A DNA stretch of 26,366 bases from positions 1 to 26,366 of IMG/VR virus record IMGVR_UViG_3300021957_000250. The stretch is one strand, 5' to 3'. Both the position numbers and the translations under genes were made by a program. This stretch comes from a virus. How positions within the stretch are numbered: position 1 is the first letter of the stretch; the number at the start of each line of letters is the position of its first letter. Shown here in pieces: positions 1-8,167 of the stretch. The notes beneath the pieces are model-generated. The model saw nothing but the letters and a program-made list of their open reading frames with translations. It was not told the DNA's origin and searched no databases.

Positions 1-549
1 TGTTACTGGAGTCTGATATGATCCGCCCGTGTATATTGCAAACTCTAAGGTGTTAGTATCTGTTACTCTTAGCCTGTACTCGTTTACCTTTTCACATAAT
101 ACGAATCCGCCACCGCTTGCAGGCAATGACACTTTCATGGCTATTGTAACCTCGTCAGTAAAGTCAAAGTCAACATGATCGTCTATTGTAATGTAAGACG
201 TTCCGTCAGTCAACACTCTGGCACCGTCCCATGTATCTGATACGGGATATGTAAATCCAGTACCCGTCGTGGTATGTACCAAGTCATATGTTGACAGCGT
301 AACTGGCTTCTTTCTAGTCCACAAAAATGTCTCTTTGTATCTTATGTCAGTATTTTGAAGATCTTGCTTGCCGATCTCAAAAGTAGAAGTCCTAAGTTTT
401 ACATTGGACGAGATACATATACGTTCCTGTAGTCCCTCGTCCTCAGGCTCTTGTGCCGTAATGTCATGTATCAGGGACAAAATCCTATTTATATCTTTTC
501 GTACTGCGCCATAGTCAGTCGGTTTGATATAATCATTAAGAAATGACAT
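1..549 (-). CDS. LamG-like domain tail fibre/adhesin, C-terminus cut by window edge
   Basis: The frame is open from ATG at 549 through the left edge (183 codons), so the C-terminus is missing. The first ~75 residues are a polar virion-type N-terminus (MSFLNDYIKPTDYGAVRKDI). From about residue 110 the sequence follows the LamG/concanavalin-like jelly-roll pattern: an SYITIDDHVDFDFTDEVTIA strand pair, then GGGFVLCEKVNEYRLRV and LEFAIYTGG. LamG domains in phage tails bind carbohydrate or other surface ligands, so a receptor-binding or fibre role at the tail tip is inferred. It lies 2 nt after the hub-like gene and is the most promoter-distal tail gene seen. The fold call rests on sequence pattern only. 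Confidence 0.75.
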   Translation of the reverse strand, partial: MSFLNDYIKPTDYGAVRKDINRILSLIHDITAQEPEDEGLQERICISSNVKLRTSTFEIGKQDLQNTDIRYKETFLWTRKKPVTLSTYDLVHTTTGTGFTYPVSDTWDGARVLTDGTSYITIDDHVDFDFTDEVTIAMKVSLPASGGGFVLCEKVNEYRLRVTDTNTLEFAIYTGGSYQTPVT

Positions 550-551
550 GA

Positions 552-2264
552 CTATACTGCGTTTATATCGTCTAAAGTAAGTTTTATAGACGAAGCACCT
601 ATGTTTGTCTGCGAATCCCCTGCGTGCATTTCAATAGTATAAGATATAATATTAGCCTTTATATCCAGTCCAGTTTCGATATCTTGCATACGAAGATAAC
701 TGCTTAACTCTATACGATCACTAGGCATGGTACAATTCACATCTTCATACACTCTTCTTTCCCTGCCCAGAGTTTCTCCAGCTATTAACAATGCTTGTCT
801 TACAGTTTCCTCTTCAAGATCTGCTCTAATTGGCAATAATTTCTCACGTTGTTCAGTCAATGTTTGTGAAAGATTGGTATTCTCTACTGAGGTATGAAGT
901 CTTTTGGCGTCATATATTCTGTAATTTATGAGACCTGTAGCGGCAGTCCAACTAACATCATCAGTAGAAACATAATATGTTCCTGATCCAGACTTATAGT
1001 CTATGTTATAAGTATTAGAAACGTCGTTCATTCTGTGAAATACCAAATGCAAAGTCTCGTTTGGAGTTACCTCTAGTTTGGGACTTACAGGAATTTCAAA
1101 CCACCCTGCGGGTGTAGATGTTCCAAGACCTTGTAGAATCTCTTTTGTAATTGTAATCTTTCTTCTGATATCAACCAAGTCAGGCTTTCCTGTGCCGTCG
1201 TCTCCCCTGATTTCCATAATGGTATTTGTTGCAGGCGTTCCAGTCTTTATCATTCTTACTGCAATCTTGAATATGTTGTCTACAACTGGGGTAATCGGAA
1301 TAGATATGAATTCGTCGTCCATTGAATCAGTTGCGTCAGGTGTTGTCTCTTCCTTGATGTTTAATGACGGTGCGAAATGTCCGTATGCATGAATCCATGA
1401 ATACATTGTATCAAACGAAGAGTCGTCCCATGAGAAAGGCGTATTCTTCAAGTACATAATCTTTCCGCTGTCCCACCCTTGGGCGTCCAGTCCTGACAAG
1501 TCATTGGTAATTAAAAATCCTGAATCATGGTTTATAGGATCTCTTACTACTATTCTTCTGTCAGCGTTGATATGCCATTCCGCATTGGCGGCACCTACTA
1601 CTCTGGATATAAACCCTGAGAAAGTGTTGCCTAATTCGTTTACGTTAGCCAATGAAATGTCAGTACATTCGGTACAGATACCGTCGGCACCTGTAGTATA
1701 TGTAAAGGTATTTATAGGCGTAATGTTGTTGTCAAACAAATGATCCGTGTCTGCAAACATATCCTGAATAAGTTCATATATTTTTGTTGACGTATCAGTA
1801 TCGTCCAAGTCTACGCCGTTTGAGGCTTTAGCCTGATTTCTTTTGATAGTAGTAATCTTGTTCTTAAGCACTTCTCCCCACCCTACACAGTTTACCTGAA
1901 TTCTTTCAGTAGATGTTCCGGGTCGAATTACGCTAGATGATTTGACCTTTCCATAAAACCATCTTTGTAATCCCGCATTGTCCTTGCCAAGATATACCTG
2001 AACGTCCCATTCTCTTTTGATCAAAGATTTGCGTCTCAACGTGGTACCTATCAACGTATTGGCGTTGTCTTCAAGCAATAACGTACAATGACCGTATGAT
2101 CCGTTTGACTCCAAAGTCATAGTAAGATCTGTAAGTCTAAAGTCTTGTGTAGGACTAGCCTGAGTCTTGTTAGTCTGATAAGTATATTGCAATGAGCCGT
2201 CATAATCATATATGTATATCTCAGGTGCGGATTCAGTTGGATCAAAGTTTGGTGTTAGTGTCAT
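552..2264 (-). CDS. Baseplate hub / tail-associated protein with inserted beta-sandwich domain
   Basis: This 570-aa protein sits directly after the tape measure, the usual place for a distal-tail or hub protein. Residues ~40-250 resemble the hub fold of long-tailed phages (gp27/gpD-like): short beta strands such as TMTLESNGSYGHCTLLLEDN, WDVQVYLGK and RIQVNCVGWGEVLKNK. Residues ~285-455 look like an inserted jelly-roll, with D/G-rich strands (MEIRGDDGTGKPD) followed by LHLVFHRMND. The C-terminal ~110 residues return to a hub-like pattern (NIISYTIEMHAGDSQTNIGASSIKLTLDD). Its start overlaps the tape-measure stop by 4 nt (ATGA), implying translational coupling. The hub assignment is mostly by position and pattern; the inserted domain may bind host glycans. 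Confidence 0.7.
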   Translation of the reverse strand: MTLTPNFDPTESAPEIYIYDYDGSLQYTYQTNKTQASPTQDFRLTDLTMTLESNGSYGHCTLLLEDNANTLIGTTLRRKSLIKREWDVQVYLGKDNAGLQRWFYGKVKSSSVIRPGTSTERIQVNCVGWGEVLKNKITTIKRNQAKASNGVDLDDTDTSTKIYELIQDMFADTDHLFDNNITPINTFTYTTGADGICTECTDISLANVNELGNTFSGFISRVVGAANAEWHINADRRIVVRDPINHDSGFLITNDLSGLDAQGWDSGKIMYLKNTPFSWDDSSFDTMYSWIHAYGHFAPSLNIKEETTPDATDSMDDEFISIPITPVVDNIFKIAVRMIKTGTPATNTIMEIRGDDGTGKPDLVDIRRKITITKEILQGLGTSTPAGWFEIPVSPKLEVTPNETLHLVFHRMNDVSNTYNIDYKSGSGTYYVSTDDVSWTAATGLINYRIYDAKRLHTSVENTNLSQTLTEQREKLLPIRADLEEETVRQALLIAGETLGRERRVYEDVNCTMPSDRIELSSYLRMQDIETGLDIKANIISYTIEMHAGDSQTNIGASSIKLTLDDINAV

Positions 2265-5041
2265 AATGGAGATGTTCCTGAACTTGCCGCCTCAATTTTT
2301 TCTATATATCTTAACCTATTTAAGAGTTCCCTATCGCCTCTAGTCTGATCGAATCTGATATCAAAGATTTTCTGTTCCGTAAGACCTAGTTTTTCGCTTG
2401 CATTCTTGTGTACTGCAAAATTGTTAAAGTTAGTCCATGACGATCCGTATTCCTGAAATGCCAATGATATTGATTCCATTCTTTTGATTGAAGGCAATGT
2501 GATCTTGCCGTCTGCGCCAATGTCCTCTCTTATCTGTTCCCAGAACGGCTTTGCGGTACTTGTAAATCTTGCGATAGGTCTGTTCTTTGATCCGCCTACT
2601 CTTGTAAAGTAGCCCTCTCCAGAATTTGCGTCAAAGTCAATACCCAGTTGAAGTGCTATTGTCTTCTCCACGCGGTCTATTCTTCTGTCGGCAATCTTGC
2701 CTGCTTCCAATGCAAACATAAGTGCTACTGCCTGAGACTTTGCGTGTTGACCTTGGAAGAACTTTTTGCCTGCGGCTTCCAGTTCCCTGCGTGAAATCTC
2801 GTCTGTTCCAAACTGCCCTGCTATCATTCCAGTAGTCTGTTGCAACTGAGATATATAGCCTGAGAATCCTGTAGTATGTCTTCCATACTGACCCGGACTG
2901 AGACCTGATATGCCGCCGCCTGAAAATATTGATCCCGCAGATCTTCTAAGGTCTTGCGTTCCAGAGTTTCTCTGATAATCCTGTTCTCTTATACGGTCAT
3001 AAAATGCCTGACTTGCCCTTATAGGACTTTCCATTCTGCCTGTTCGCGGATTATAGACCCTTGCCAACTGATACATCTGTGTTGCAGAAGTCTGTCCCTG
3101 TGCATTGACACCGCCCAATGCCCTGATCTGTTGCAACAGTTCGCCAGTTCTTCCGCCTGTAGGCTGACCGTAAAGAGGGTTTCTGCTTCTTACTGCAAAT
3201 TCCGCAGTTCCCGTTTCTACGCCACTTCCCTCAAGCAAAGCCATCAAGCCTGCGCCGGGTGCGACTGACTTGCCTGTAACAAACGTCTGCATTTCAGTTA
3301 TCCATTTTGTAGGCTGAGCGTTGAACTTGCCCATCTGTTTCTGTATGGTACCAAGTCTGATAGACTCATGTACCGTAAGTCTTTCTGCAACTGCGCCGAT
3401 ATCAACTCCAAGTGCGTCCTTTACCATCTTGCGGTTGTCTAATTCAAAGTCAAATATTGATTCTCCTGTGCCTGCATAACCGGGTGCAAACTGAGGCTTG
3501 AATGATCCAAGAGGCACTCCGCTTTGTATAAGTTTTTTCATTTCTTCCTGAGGATCTATCTTGGTAATTTTCTTTTCTGTAAATCCGTTTGATATCTCAA
3601 ATATTTCCCAGTATTTGTCTACGTATGCCTGTTGAGTTCCCGGCATATCCCAAGTGTTGTCAATCCATGCCATCAATGTCTCACGCTGTTGCGGGAACGG
3701 TTGTTCGTAAAATGCTATTCTTTGTTCGATAGAGCCGAAAGGATTCTTTCCAAAATCTGCTTCCCTTACAGGCTTTTGTGTACTTAGGACTTTTTCTACC
3801 TGTAAGTTTGAGTCTCCATGAGCAGTCGGAATAATACTGTTGTCAAATCGTCCGCGTTCCTCAGACTGTATGTTGTTGCCTGACTGGAATGCTGTGTTTC
3901 CTGTTGACTGGGTGGTTGTTCCACCCGTGCTAAAACCCGAGTAATTTATACCCGTCGGCTGACCTGAATAACCTCTTGCTCGTAATTCTGCAAGTCTTAA
4001 TAATTCTCTTGGATCTCCAGTCTGTTTTGCAATGGACTCTTGCATTTTGATATAGTTCTGCATTGCGCCACCTAATTTGTCAAACATATCTTTCTGTCCT
4101 GACAAGGCGGTAGTCTGTGCCTCTATTGCGGCTGTACCGTCGTCTACTTGAACGTTAAAGTCTTCCTGAATTCCTAGGAATCCGTTTACTGCGTCCTTGA
4201 ATCCACCAAAGTTAGTTTCATAAGCCACTAATGCGGCAGATATACCCATGATAACTAGACCAACGGGACCCAAAGCAAAGTTTAAAGCCTTTGTTGCCAA
4301 GGTTGCGGCTTTGGTTGCAAATGTAGAGGCTACCAATCCGCCTGTAGCAGTTGCACTTGCGGCAGTCAGTCCTACAAATGACTTTGAAGAATTCCATCTT
4401 GCCAAGGCGTTAAGTTTTGTAGCAATAGTATTCTTTGCTGTTACCACACTATTTACAATCTGTGCCTTTGTTACGTCTGCAAATGCGGCTTTATATAATA
4501 ACAATGAAGATACACCGACGTTAGCCAAGTTGGCGGCGAACAGCATATATACGTCCATGACTGCCTCTTTCTCAATCTTTAACTTGTCCTCTTTTACTGC
4601 CAAGTCGTTTGTTGCCGTGGTAATCTCGTCTAAGATAAGCTTGTATTCTCTGCTACCTTTTCCGCCTGACTCGACTATCTTGTTAAGTGCTAACTGCTTA
4701 CGTGCTAACAAATCCTCTGCTCTTTGTAAACCTAATGAGGCGGCTTCTGCTCTGTTCTCTGCTCTTGCCAAGTTAGATATAGAAGTATAAGTTTGTACTG
4801 CGGAAGTAGACAAGTTAAGCATACCCATACCCATTGTCTGAAAGTTTACTGCATTCTTGACTGCGGCGTTGCCTGCGGTATTGATAGCGGTTGTAGCCTT
4901 TGTCATTCCTTGCTGAATCTGAGTACCTGATTTCTGACCTGTAGCGCCTAATGAATTCATGCCTGCTTTCATCTGGGAAATCTTACCCATGGCGTCCTTG
5001 ATATCTATACGTACACGAATATTAGTTGCTCGATCGACCAT
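2261..5041 (-). CDS. Tail tape measure protein
   Basis: At 926 aa this is the longest gene in the window, in the canonical position between chaperone/completion genes and the hub. Residues 1-200 are Ala/Ser/Thr-rich and helical with heptad character (AENRAEAASLGLQRAEDLL, then ITTATNDLAVKEDKLKIEKE). A hydrophobic segment at ~255-275 (ALGPVGLVIMGISAALVAYE) is typical of tape measures that insert into or cross the host membrane. The rest is low-complexity and Gln/Gly-rich. The family sets tail length and is ejected ahead of the DNA. GGTGG lies ~13 nt before the ATG. Cysteines are absent or nearly so, as is common for tape measures. Confidence 0.9.
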   Translation of the reverse strand: MVDRATNIRVRIDIKDAMGKISQMKAGMNSLGATGQKSGTQIQQGMTKATTAINTAGNAAVKNAVNFQTMGMGMLNLSTSAVQTYTSISNLARAENRAEAASLGLQRAEDLLARKQLALNKIVESGGKGSREYKLILDEITTATNDLAVKEDKLKIEKEAVMDVYMLFAANLANVGVSSLLLYKAAFADVTKAQIVNSVVTAKNTIATKLNALARWNSSKSFVGLTAASATATGGLVASTFATKAATLATKALNFALGPVGLVIMGISAALVAYETNFGGFKDAVNGFLGIQEDFNVQVDDGTAAIEAQTTALSGQKDMFDKLGGAMQNYIKMQESIAKQTGDPRELLRLAELRARGYSGQPTGINYSGFSTGGTTTQSTGNTAFQSGNNIQSEERGRFDNSIIPTAHGDSNLQVEKVLSTQKPVREADFGKNPFGSIEQRIAFYEQPFPQQRETLMAWIDNTWDMPGTQQAYVDKYWEIFEISNGFTEKKITKIDPQEEMKKLIQSGVPLGSFKPQFAPGYAGTGESIFDFELDNRKMVKDALGVDIGAVAERLTVHESIRLGTIQKQMGKFNAQPTKWITEMQTFVTGKSVAPGAGLMALLEGSGVETGTAEFAVRSRNPLYGQPTGGRTGELLQQIRALGGVNAQGQTSATQMYQLARVYNPRTGRMESPIRASQAFYDRIREQDYQRNSGTQDLRRSAGSIFSGGGISGLSPGQYGRHTTGFSGYISQLQQTTGMIAGQFGTDEISRRELEAAGKKFFQGQHAKSQAVALMFALEAGKIADRRIDRVEKTIALQLGIDFDANSGEGYFTRVGGSKNRPIARFTSTAKPFWEQIREDIGADGKITLPSIKRMESISLAFQEYGSSWTNFNNFAVHKNASEKLGLTEQKIFDIRFDQTRGDRELLNRLRYIEKIEAASSGTSPL

Positions 5042-5047
5042 GCTTAT

Positions 5048-5722
5048 CTATCCCACCTTGGTGTTTTTAGAAGTAATGAACTTTCCAGTACGTCTACGCC
5101 TAGACAATGTACGTCTAAAGGATTTTCTACCCGTCTTGGCTCTCTGAACACCACTACCTCTACCTCTTCTAGCGTTTCTTTTAGTTCCAGTCAAACCTAC
5201 TGTCTTTGTAATGTTATTGATAGTACCACGTTTGGTCGGTTGCGCTCTGGGTTTTGGAGTCATTGTTCTGAAAAATGGCATATGTTTGGGCATTAATGCT
5301 ACTGCAAGTTCTTCTATTACCTTGTCTACTGCCTTGTCTAACAATGGTTGAAGGAAATCATCAGGGGGTGTGCCGCGAATATCTACCTTTTGTCTAAAAT
5401 ATTCCTGATTTCCAATAAAGAAATGCATTGCTTTTGCGTTCTTTGCATATATAACCTGAGGTTTCATGCCGTTTACTATTCTGGAATATGCGTCAACAAG
5501 GTCAGTACCTATGACTACCTCGGTTAAGGTCTTAGTAAAGATCTGCCAAGATTGACGTAATTCCCCGTCCTTTATTGGCGATAATTCCTTACAGATTTTA
5601 AGCAATCCCTGACTGAGATATTCTACAAAGTCAGTCTGATACGAGTCCTTGTTACGTATAGACTCTTCCATTTCTCTGATCATTTTGTACCATTCACGAT
5701 CGAATGTAATTTCCATAGGCAT
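5048..5722 (-). CDS. HK97 gp10-like tail completion protein with long basic C-terminus
   Basis: Residues ~1-150 follow the HK97-gp10/tail-completion pattern: CKELSPIKDGELRQSWQI, a VVIGTDLVDAYSRIVNGMKP strand-turn matching the family's VGT...YA..VEYGT stretch, and DFLQPLLDKAVDKV matching its P(F)L.PAL helix. The family helps join tail tube to head. Residues ~150-224 are an extra, strongly basic tail (runs such as RRGRG, GRKSFRRTLSRRRRTGK), not normal for the family and possibly nucleic-acid or capsid-lumen binding. Its place between chaperone and tape measure is unusual; gp10-like genes normally lie beside the head-tail connector. The start is 1 nt after the frameshift-product stop. Confidence 0.7.
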   Translation of the reverse strand: MPMEITFDREWYKMIREMEESIRNKDSYQTDFVEYLSQGLLKICKELSPIKDGELRQSWQIFTKTLTEVVIGTDLVDAYSRIVNGMKPQVIYAKNAKAMHFFIGNQEYFRQKVDIRGTPPDDFLQPLLDKAVDKVIEELAVALMPKHMPFFRTMTPKPRAQPTKRGTINNITKTVGLTGTKRNARRGRGSGVQRAKTGRKSFRRTLSRRRRTGKFITSKNTKVG

Positions 5723-5723
5723 A

Positions 5724-6280
5724 TTATTCTGATTCTTCTTGTTGAATCATCTTAACACGAAGTAATTTTTGTATGTATTCTATGCCCTTGGATTCCAACA
5801 ACTCAGTAGCCTCTTTAAGAGTACCGTACCCTGCGTTGATATAATTGTTTAGGAGTAACTGTTCCGAAATCTCTGGAAAGTTGTTTAAGGCTTTGTTCCT
5901 TTCTTTGTAGTCTCCGATAATTGCTGAGCGTATTGCTTGACCGCTTCTATCGAACTCCAGTTTACTAAAAAAATTAGTATTTCCTCTGACAATTTGCCTA
6001 ACTCTGCAACGGTTAGTATGTCCAGAGCCTCTTCAAATGGAATAGGATTCTCCAGTCCCAAGGTGGTTGCCTTGTTGTAAAATTCCTCGTTTAACTTGTC
6101 TACGTCTTCTTCTGTAGATTCAATGTCCTGACCGCTTGCAATTCTGACCAATTTGTTTCTCAATTCATTGATTGGTTGAAATTGTTTTGCAGATACAAAG
6201 TCTTTGAATGTAAATGTCTTTATAACCTCTTCTCCACGCTTGACTAATAATGCGCCGTTTATGTAATCAGTTTCTATCAT
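5724..6280 (-). CDS. Tail assembly chaperone, -1 frameshift fusion product (G-T like)
   Basis: This is the long form of the chaperone. Codons 1-105 are read in frame 0 from ATG 6280. At T TTT TTA (5972-5966) a -1 slip gives 80 further codons starting AGT at 5966 and ending at TAA 5726-5724, for a 185-aa product. The extension has no stop and no plausible start of its own: its first ATG lies about ten codons before its end. It contains DYKERNKALNNFPEISEQL and YGTLKEATELLESKGIEYIQ, a helical composition typical of the T part of lambda-type G/GT pairs. The family coats tape measure and recruits tail-tube subunits. The stop is 1 nt before the gp10-like start. I read slippery site, frames and position directly; use of the site is inferred. 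Confidence 0.72.
5885..6280 (-). CDS. Tail assembly chaperone, short form (G-like)
   Basis: This 131-aa frame-0 product begins MIETDYINGALLVKRGEEVI and ends at TAA 5887-5885. It is mostly helical and acidic (ESTEEDVDKLNEEFYNK, EEALDILTVAELGKLSEEIL), as expected for tail-assembly chaperones, and lies between tail tube and tape measure. In long-tailed phages this product is made in excess over the frameshift form. A TATA box (6303-6310) centred ~26 nt upstream of ATG points to a leaderless transcript from its own promoter. Sequence identity to any named family is not obvious; the call rests on synteny plus the frameshift arrangement. Confidence 0.7.
   Translation of the reverse strand: MIETDYINGALLVKRGEEVIKTFTFKDFVSAKQFQPINELRNKLVRIASGQDIESTEEDVDKLNEEFYNKATTLGLENPIPFEEALDILTVAELGKLSEEILIFLVNWSSIEAVKQYAQQLSETTKKGTKP
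5966..5972 (-). promoter_or_regulatory. Programmed -1 ribosomal frameshift slippery heptamer TTTTTTA
   Basis: Read on the minus strand in frame 0 the codons are ATT TTT TTA GTA, giving the canonical X XXY YYZ heptamer T TTT TTA with correct phasing from the ATG at 6280 (5974 starts codon 103). Slippage by -1 opens the 80-codon extension. Confidence 0.72.
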
Positions 6281-6302
6281 AAAATAAAAAAGGGTGTTGA
6301 GG

Positions 6303-6310
6303 TATTTAAA
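6303..6310 (-). promoter_or_regulatory. Archaeal TATA box for tail chaperone gene
   Basis: Minus-strand GGTTTAAATACC contains the TATA octamer TTTAAATA, centred ~26 nt before ATG 6280. It is followed by the leader CACCCTTTTTTATTTTATG, nearly the same as that before the genes starting at 10371 and 10648. Confidence 0.6.
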
Positions 6311-6311
6311 C

Positions 6312-7226
6312 CTATGTGATTGTTACGCTACCGACTCTTGCTGTAATAGATTCTCTGAATCCATCTGCATTTGAGGCGGTCTTTTGTCTGGAATAAGAGG
6401 TTAGAACACAGTCTACAAAAGCAAAGTCTTTGTCAGGAGAAGTTGAGATAGAATATCCGGCTGTTCTCTCTGTTTTTGCCAACCAATCGGTTTCCAATGT
6501 AACTGCCTTTACAAAGGCGTCTACTGAAAAGTCGATTCGTCTTGTACTTGCCTTGCAGTAAATGATTTGTGCTGTTCCGTTTACTGCTTGTACTGCCATA
6601 CCTCTTGTTACAGTTGTACTAAATCTGGATTCTGGGAATGCTGTTGAGTTCCATGTGAAAGGATCTGCACCTGAATCTGTATGTGTAAGTGAAGCAGATG
6701 ATGTTTCACTTGCGTGAGTTGGTGTTTGTCCGTTCCAAGGGCTTGTAGCACTAGGTAATGTTATCTCTTTACACATGAATGTCATAGTTGCTGTCCATAT
6801 ACCTCTGTCTAAGTTGACAGTACAGGTAGTAGGTCTGCAACCATACATGGCTGTGTAATTTTCTGTTCCGTCAAGGTATTCAGAGAACATGAACGTCAAT
6901 GATTCGTCGATTGATCCTGTGCCACCGCCTGATGGGCTGAAAGCATAGTTGATCAATGCAGTATCAGTAAGTTCAAAACTGATAGTGAACGTATAGTTCT
7001 CCATTGTCTTAACGGCGTCAATAACATCTTCATTACCCAAAACGTCAGTATCAGAATGTTGTATATCTGGCTGTAGATTTATATCTGTAACTTTTCCTAC
7101 TGCAATAAACGTTGGATCAGTAATTGCGGCGGCGTAATCTGCCGGTGTTGTTACTGTGTCTCCCTCGCCTACGTACTGTAAGACTTTTACAAAATCGCGT
7201 TTTGTTTGTATATTATGGCTTGCCAT
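6312..7226 (-). CDS. Major tail tube protein
   Basis: This 304-aa protein is beta-rich, with alternating Thr/Ser/Val strands, short Gly-rich turns (FSPSGGGTGSIDES) and few charged clusters, typical of tail tube proteins. Supporting stretches are YTFTISFELTDTALINYAFSP, GIWTATMTFMCKEITLP and a C-terminal FRESITARVGSVTIT strand. It lies between tail terminator and tail chaperone, the standard position in siphovirus/myovirus gene order. No sheath gene is seen, so a non-contractile tail is more likely. A central Thr/Ser-rich stretch (~residues 160-195) may be an exposed decoration loop or Ig-like insertion. An AT-rich TATA-like stretch lies at 7241-7250. Confidence 0.72.
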   Translation of the reverse strand: MASHNIQTKRDFVKVLQYVGEGDTVTTPADYAAAITDPTFIAVGKVTDINLQPDIQHSDTDVLGNEDVIDAVKTMENYTFTISFELTDTALINYAFSPSGGGTGSIDESLTFMFSEYLDGTENYTAMYGCRPTTCTVNLDRGIWTATMTFMCKEITLPSATSPWNGQTPTHASETSSASLTHTDSGADPFTWNSTAFPESRFSTTVTRGMAVQAVNGTAQIIYCKASTRRIDFSVDAFVKAVTLETDWLAKTERTAGYSISTSPDKDFAFVDCVLTSYSRQKTASNADGFRESITARVGSVTIT

Positions 7227-7261
7227 GACCTATTTAAGTGCTTATATTACTAAAGGAAGTA

Positions 7262-7801
7262 TTAGGTTTTTAGTTTAAACCAATTACATTCAAGCAATCC
7301 CTGACTGGAAACTCTTAGGTTTACATCATCATCTGAGCCTATATATTCCCATCTTAATTCGGTATCTTCAAAGGACTCTATCTCAGAATCTTCCGTGCCT
7401 GCGGTAAGAGTGCCTTGAGTGCCGTCAGATTTCTTTAGTCTCGTCGAGGCATTAGGTCTTATTTCCCATAGGATTCTGTTTACTTCATCTTGAAAGTAGT
7501 GCAATAAGGTGGGTGTTTCTGCCCATATATCTACTGTTATCTCAGTCCTGTAGTAGTGAGAGTCGTCTCCTAACGGCTCGTCTTCTATCATACGGTCAGT
7601 ATTGGTTATGGACAACTTTATAATGTTAGGATTAGTTTGAAAGTCTTCCTCTACGTTCATGCTAGGAATATAAGACAAAGGCTCTATTACAGGAGTAACA
7701 GAATCGGTATTGGAATTGTCCCAATTATCAGTAAGATGTGCCGTGATAACAATATCCAAAGGCTCTCGGGTCCCAACTAAGTGTCTAACTGTAACTGTCA
7801 A
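7262..7801 (-). CDS. Tail terminator / tail completion protein (putative)
   Basis: This 179-aa protein follows the head-tail connector with a 4-nt ATGA overlap and precedes the tail tube, the usual position for the tail terminator. Its pattern fits that family: an N-terminal strand-helix start (TVRHLVGTREPLDIVITAHL), central YRTEITVDIWAETPTLLHYFQDEVNRILWEI (strand then long helix, as in gpU/gp17-like folds), then acidic loops and a final strand. The protein caps the tail tube after length determination. Identification is positional with moderate pattern support. Confidence 0.6.
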   Translation of the reverse strand: MTVTVRHLVGTREPLDIVITAHLTDNWDNSNTDSVTPVIEPLSYIPSMNVEEDFQTNPNIIKLSITNTDRMIEDEPLGDDSHYYRTEITVDIWAETPTLLHYFQDEVNRILWEIRPNASTRLKKSDGTQGTLTAGTEDSEIESFEDTELRWEYIGSDDDVNLRVSSQGLLECNWFKLKT

Positions 7802-8133
7802 TCTTGTGATACAAATCTGATATGATAAGATTCGCCTCGTACTGATGAAGTTGTATCATCTTTAAAGTCTTCCAACATCTGTTTTCCCATGATAGTTCTC
7901 TGGGATTCAGATCTAGGATCTCTTTGTTCCTGTAAAATCCCTGCGGCTAACTGATTAGCGATACTCTCAAAGGCTACAGGTAGGTCGTCGCCTGTCAATT
8001 CTGTTCTGATATTAAGTTTAGCATTAATGAAATCTGTTGCGGTCTGTAGTGCTGAGGTTACGCCTGCGGGTGTATTAGCCTTGGCTGTACCATAAACTAG
8101 GGTTTCAACTGTAGCGGCAGTACCATAAACCAT
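7798..8133 (-). CDS. Head-tail connector protein (putative)
   Basis: This 111-aa, mostly helical protein begins with VETLVYGTAKANTPAGVTSALQTATDFINAKLN and continues AFESIANQLAAGILQEQRD. That matches the helical-bundle pattern of small head-tail adaptors (HK97 gp6/SPP1 gp15-like), which dock below the portal. Its own promoter is nearly identical to the capsid-gene promoter, so head and adaptor genes may be co-regulated. It overlaps the tail terminator by 4 nt. Call based on pattern and gene order. Confidence 0.6.
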   Translation of the reverse strand: MVYGTAATVETLVYGTAKANTPAGVTSALQTATDFINAKLNIRTELTGDDLPVAFESIANQLAAGILQEQRDPRSESQRTIMGKQMLEDFKDDTTSSVRGESYHIRFVSQD

Positions 8134-8167
8134 GATTATATATTAAATAGTATAATAAAGAGAAGTG
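8134..8167 (-). promoter_or_regulatory. Promoter of head-tail connector gene (copy of capsid promoter)
   Basis: Minus-strand CACTTCTCTTTATTATA runs at 8166-8150, with TATA core TTTATTATA at 8159-8151, 18 nt before the ATG. It is nearly identical over ~35 nt to the region before the capsid gene at 12911. Confidence 0.65.

Noticed and set aside
4248-4790. Plus-strand 180-codon frame, antisense to the tape measure gene
   Set aside because: It mirrors the Ala/Lys-rich helical codons of the tape measure, has no promoter, ribosome site or domain, and lies wholly inside a convincing gene.
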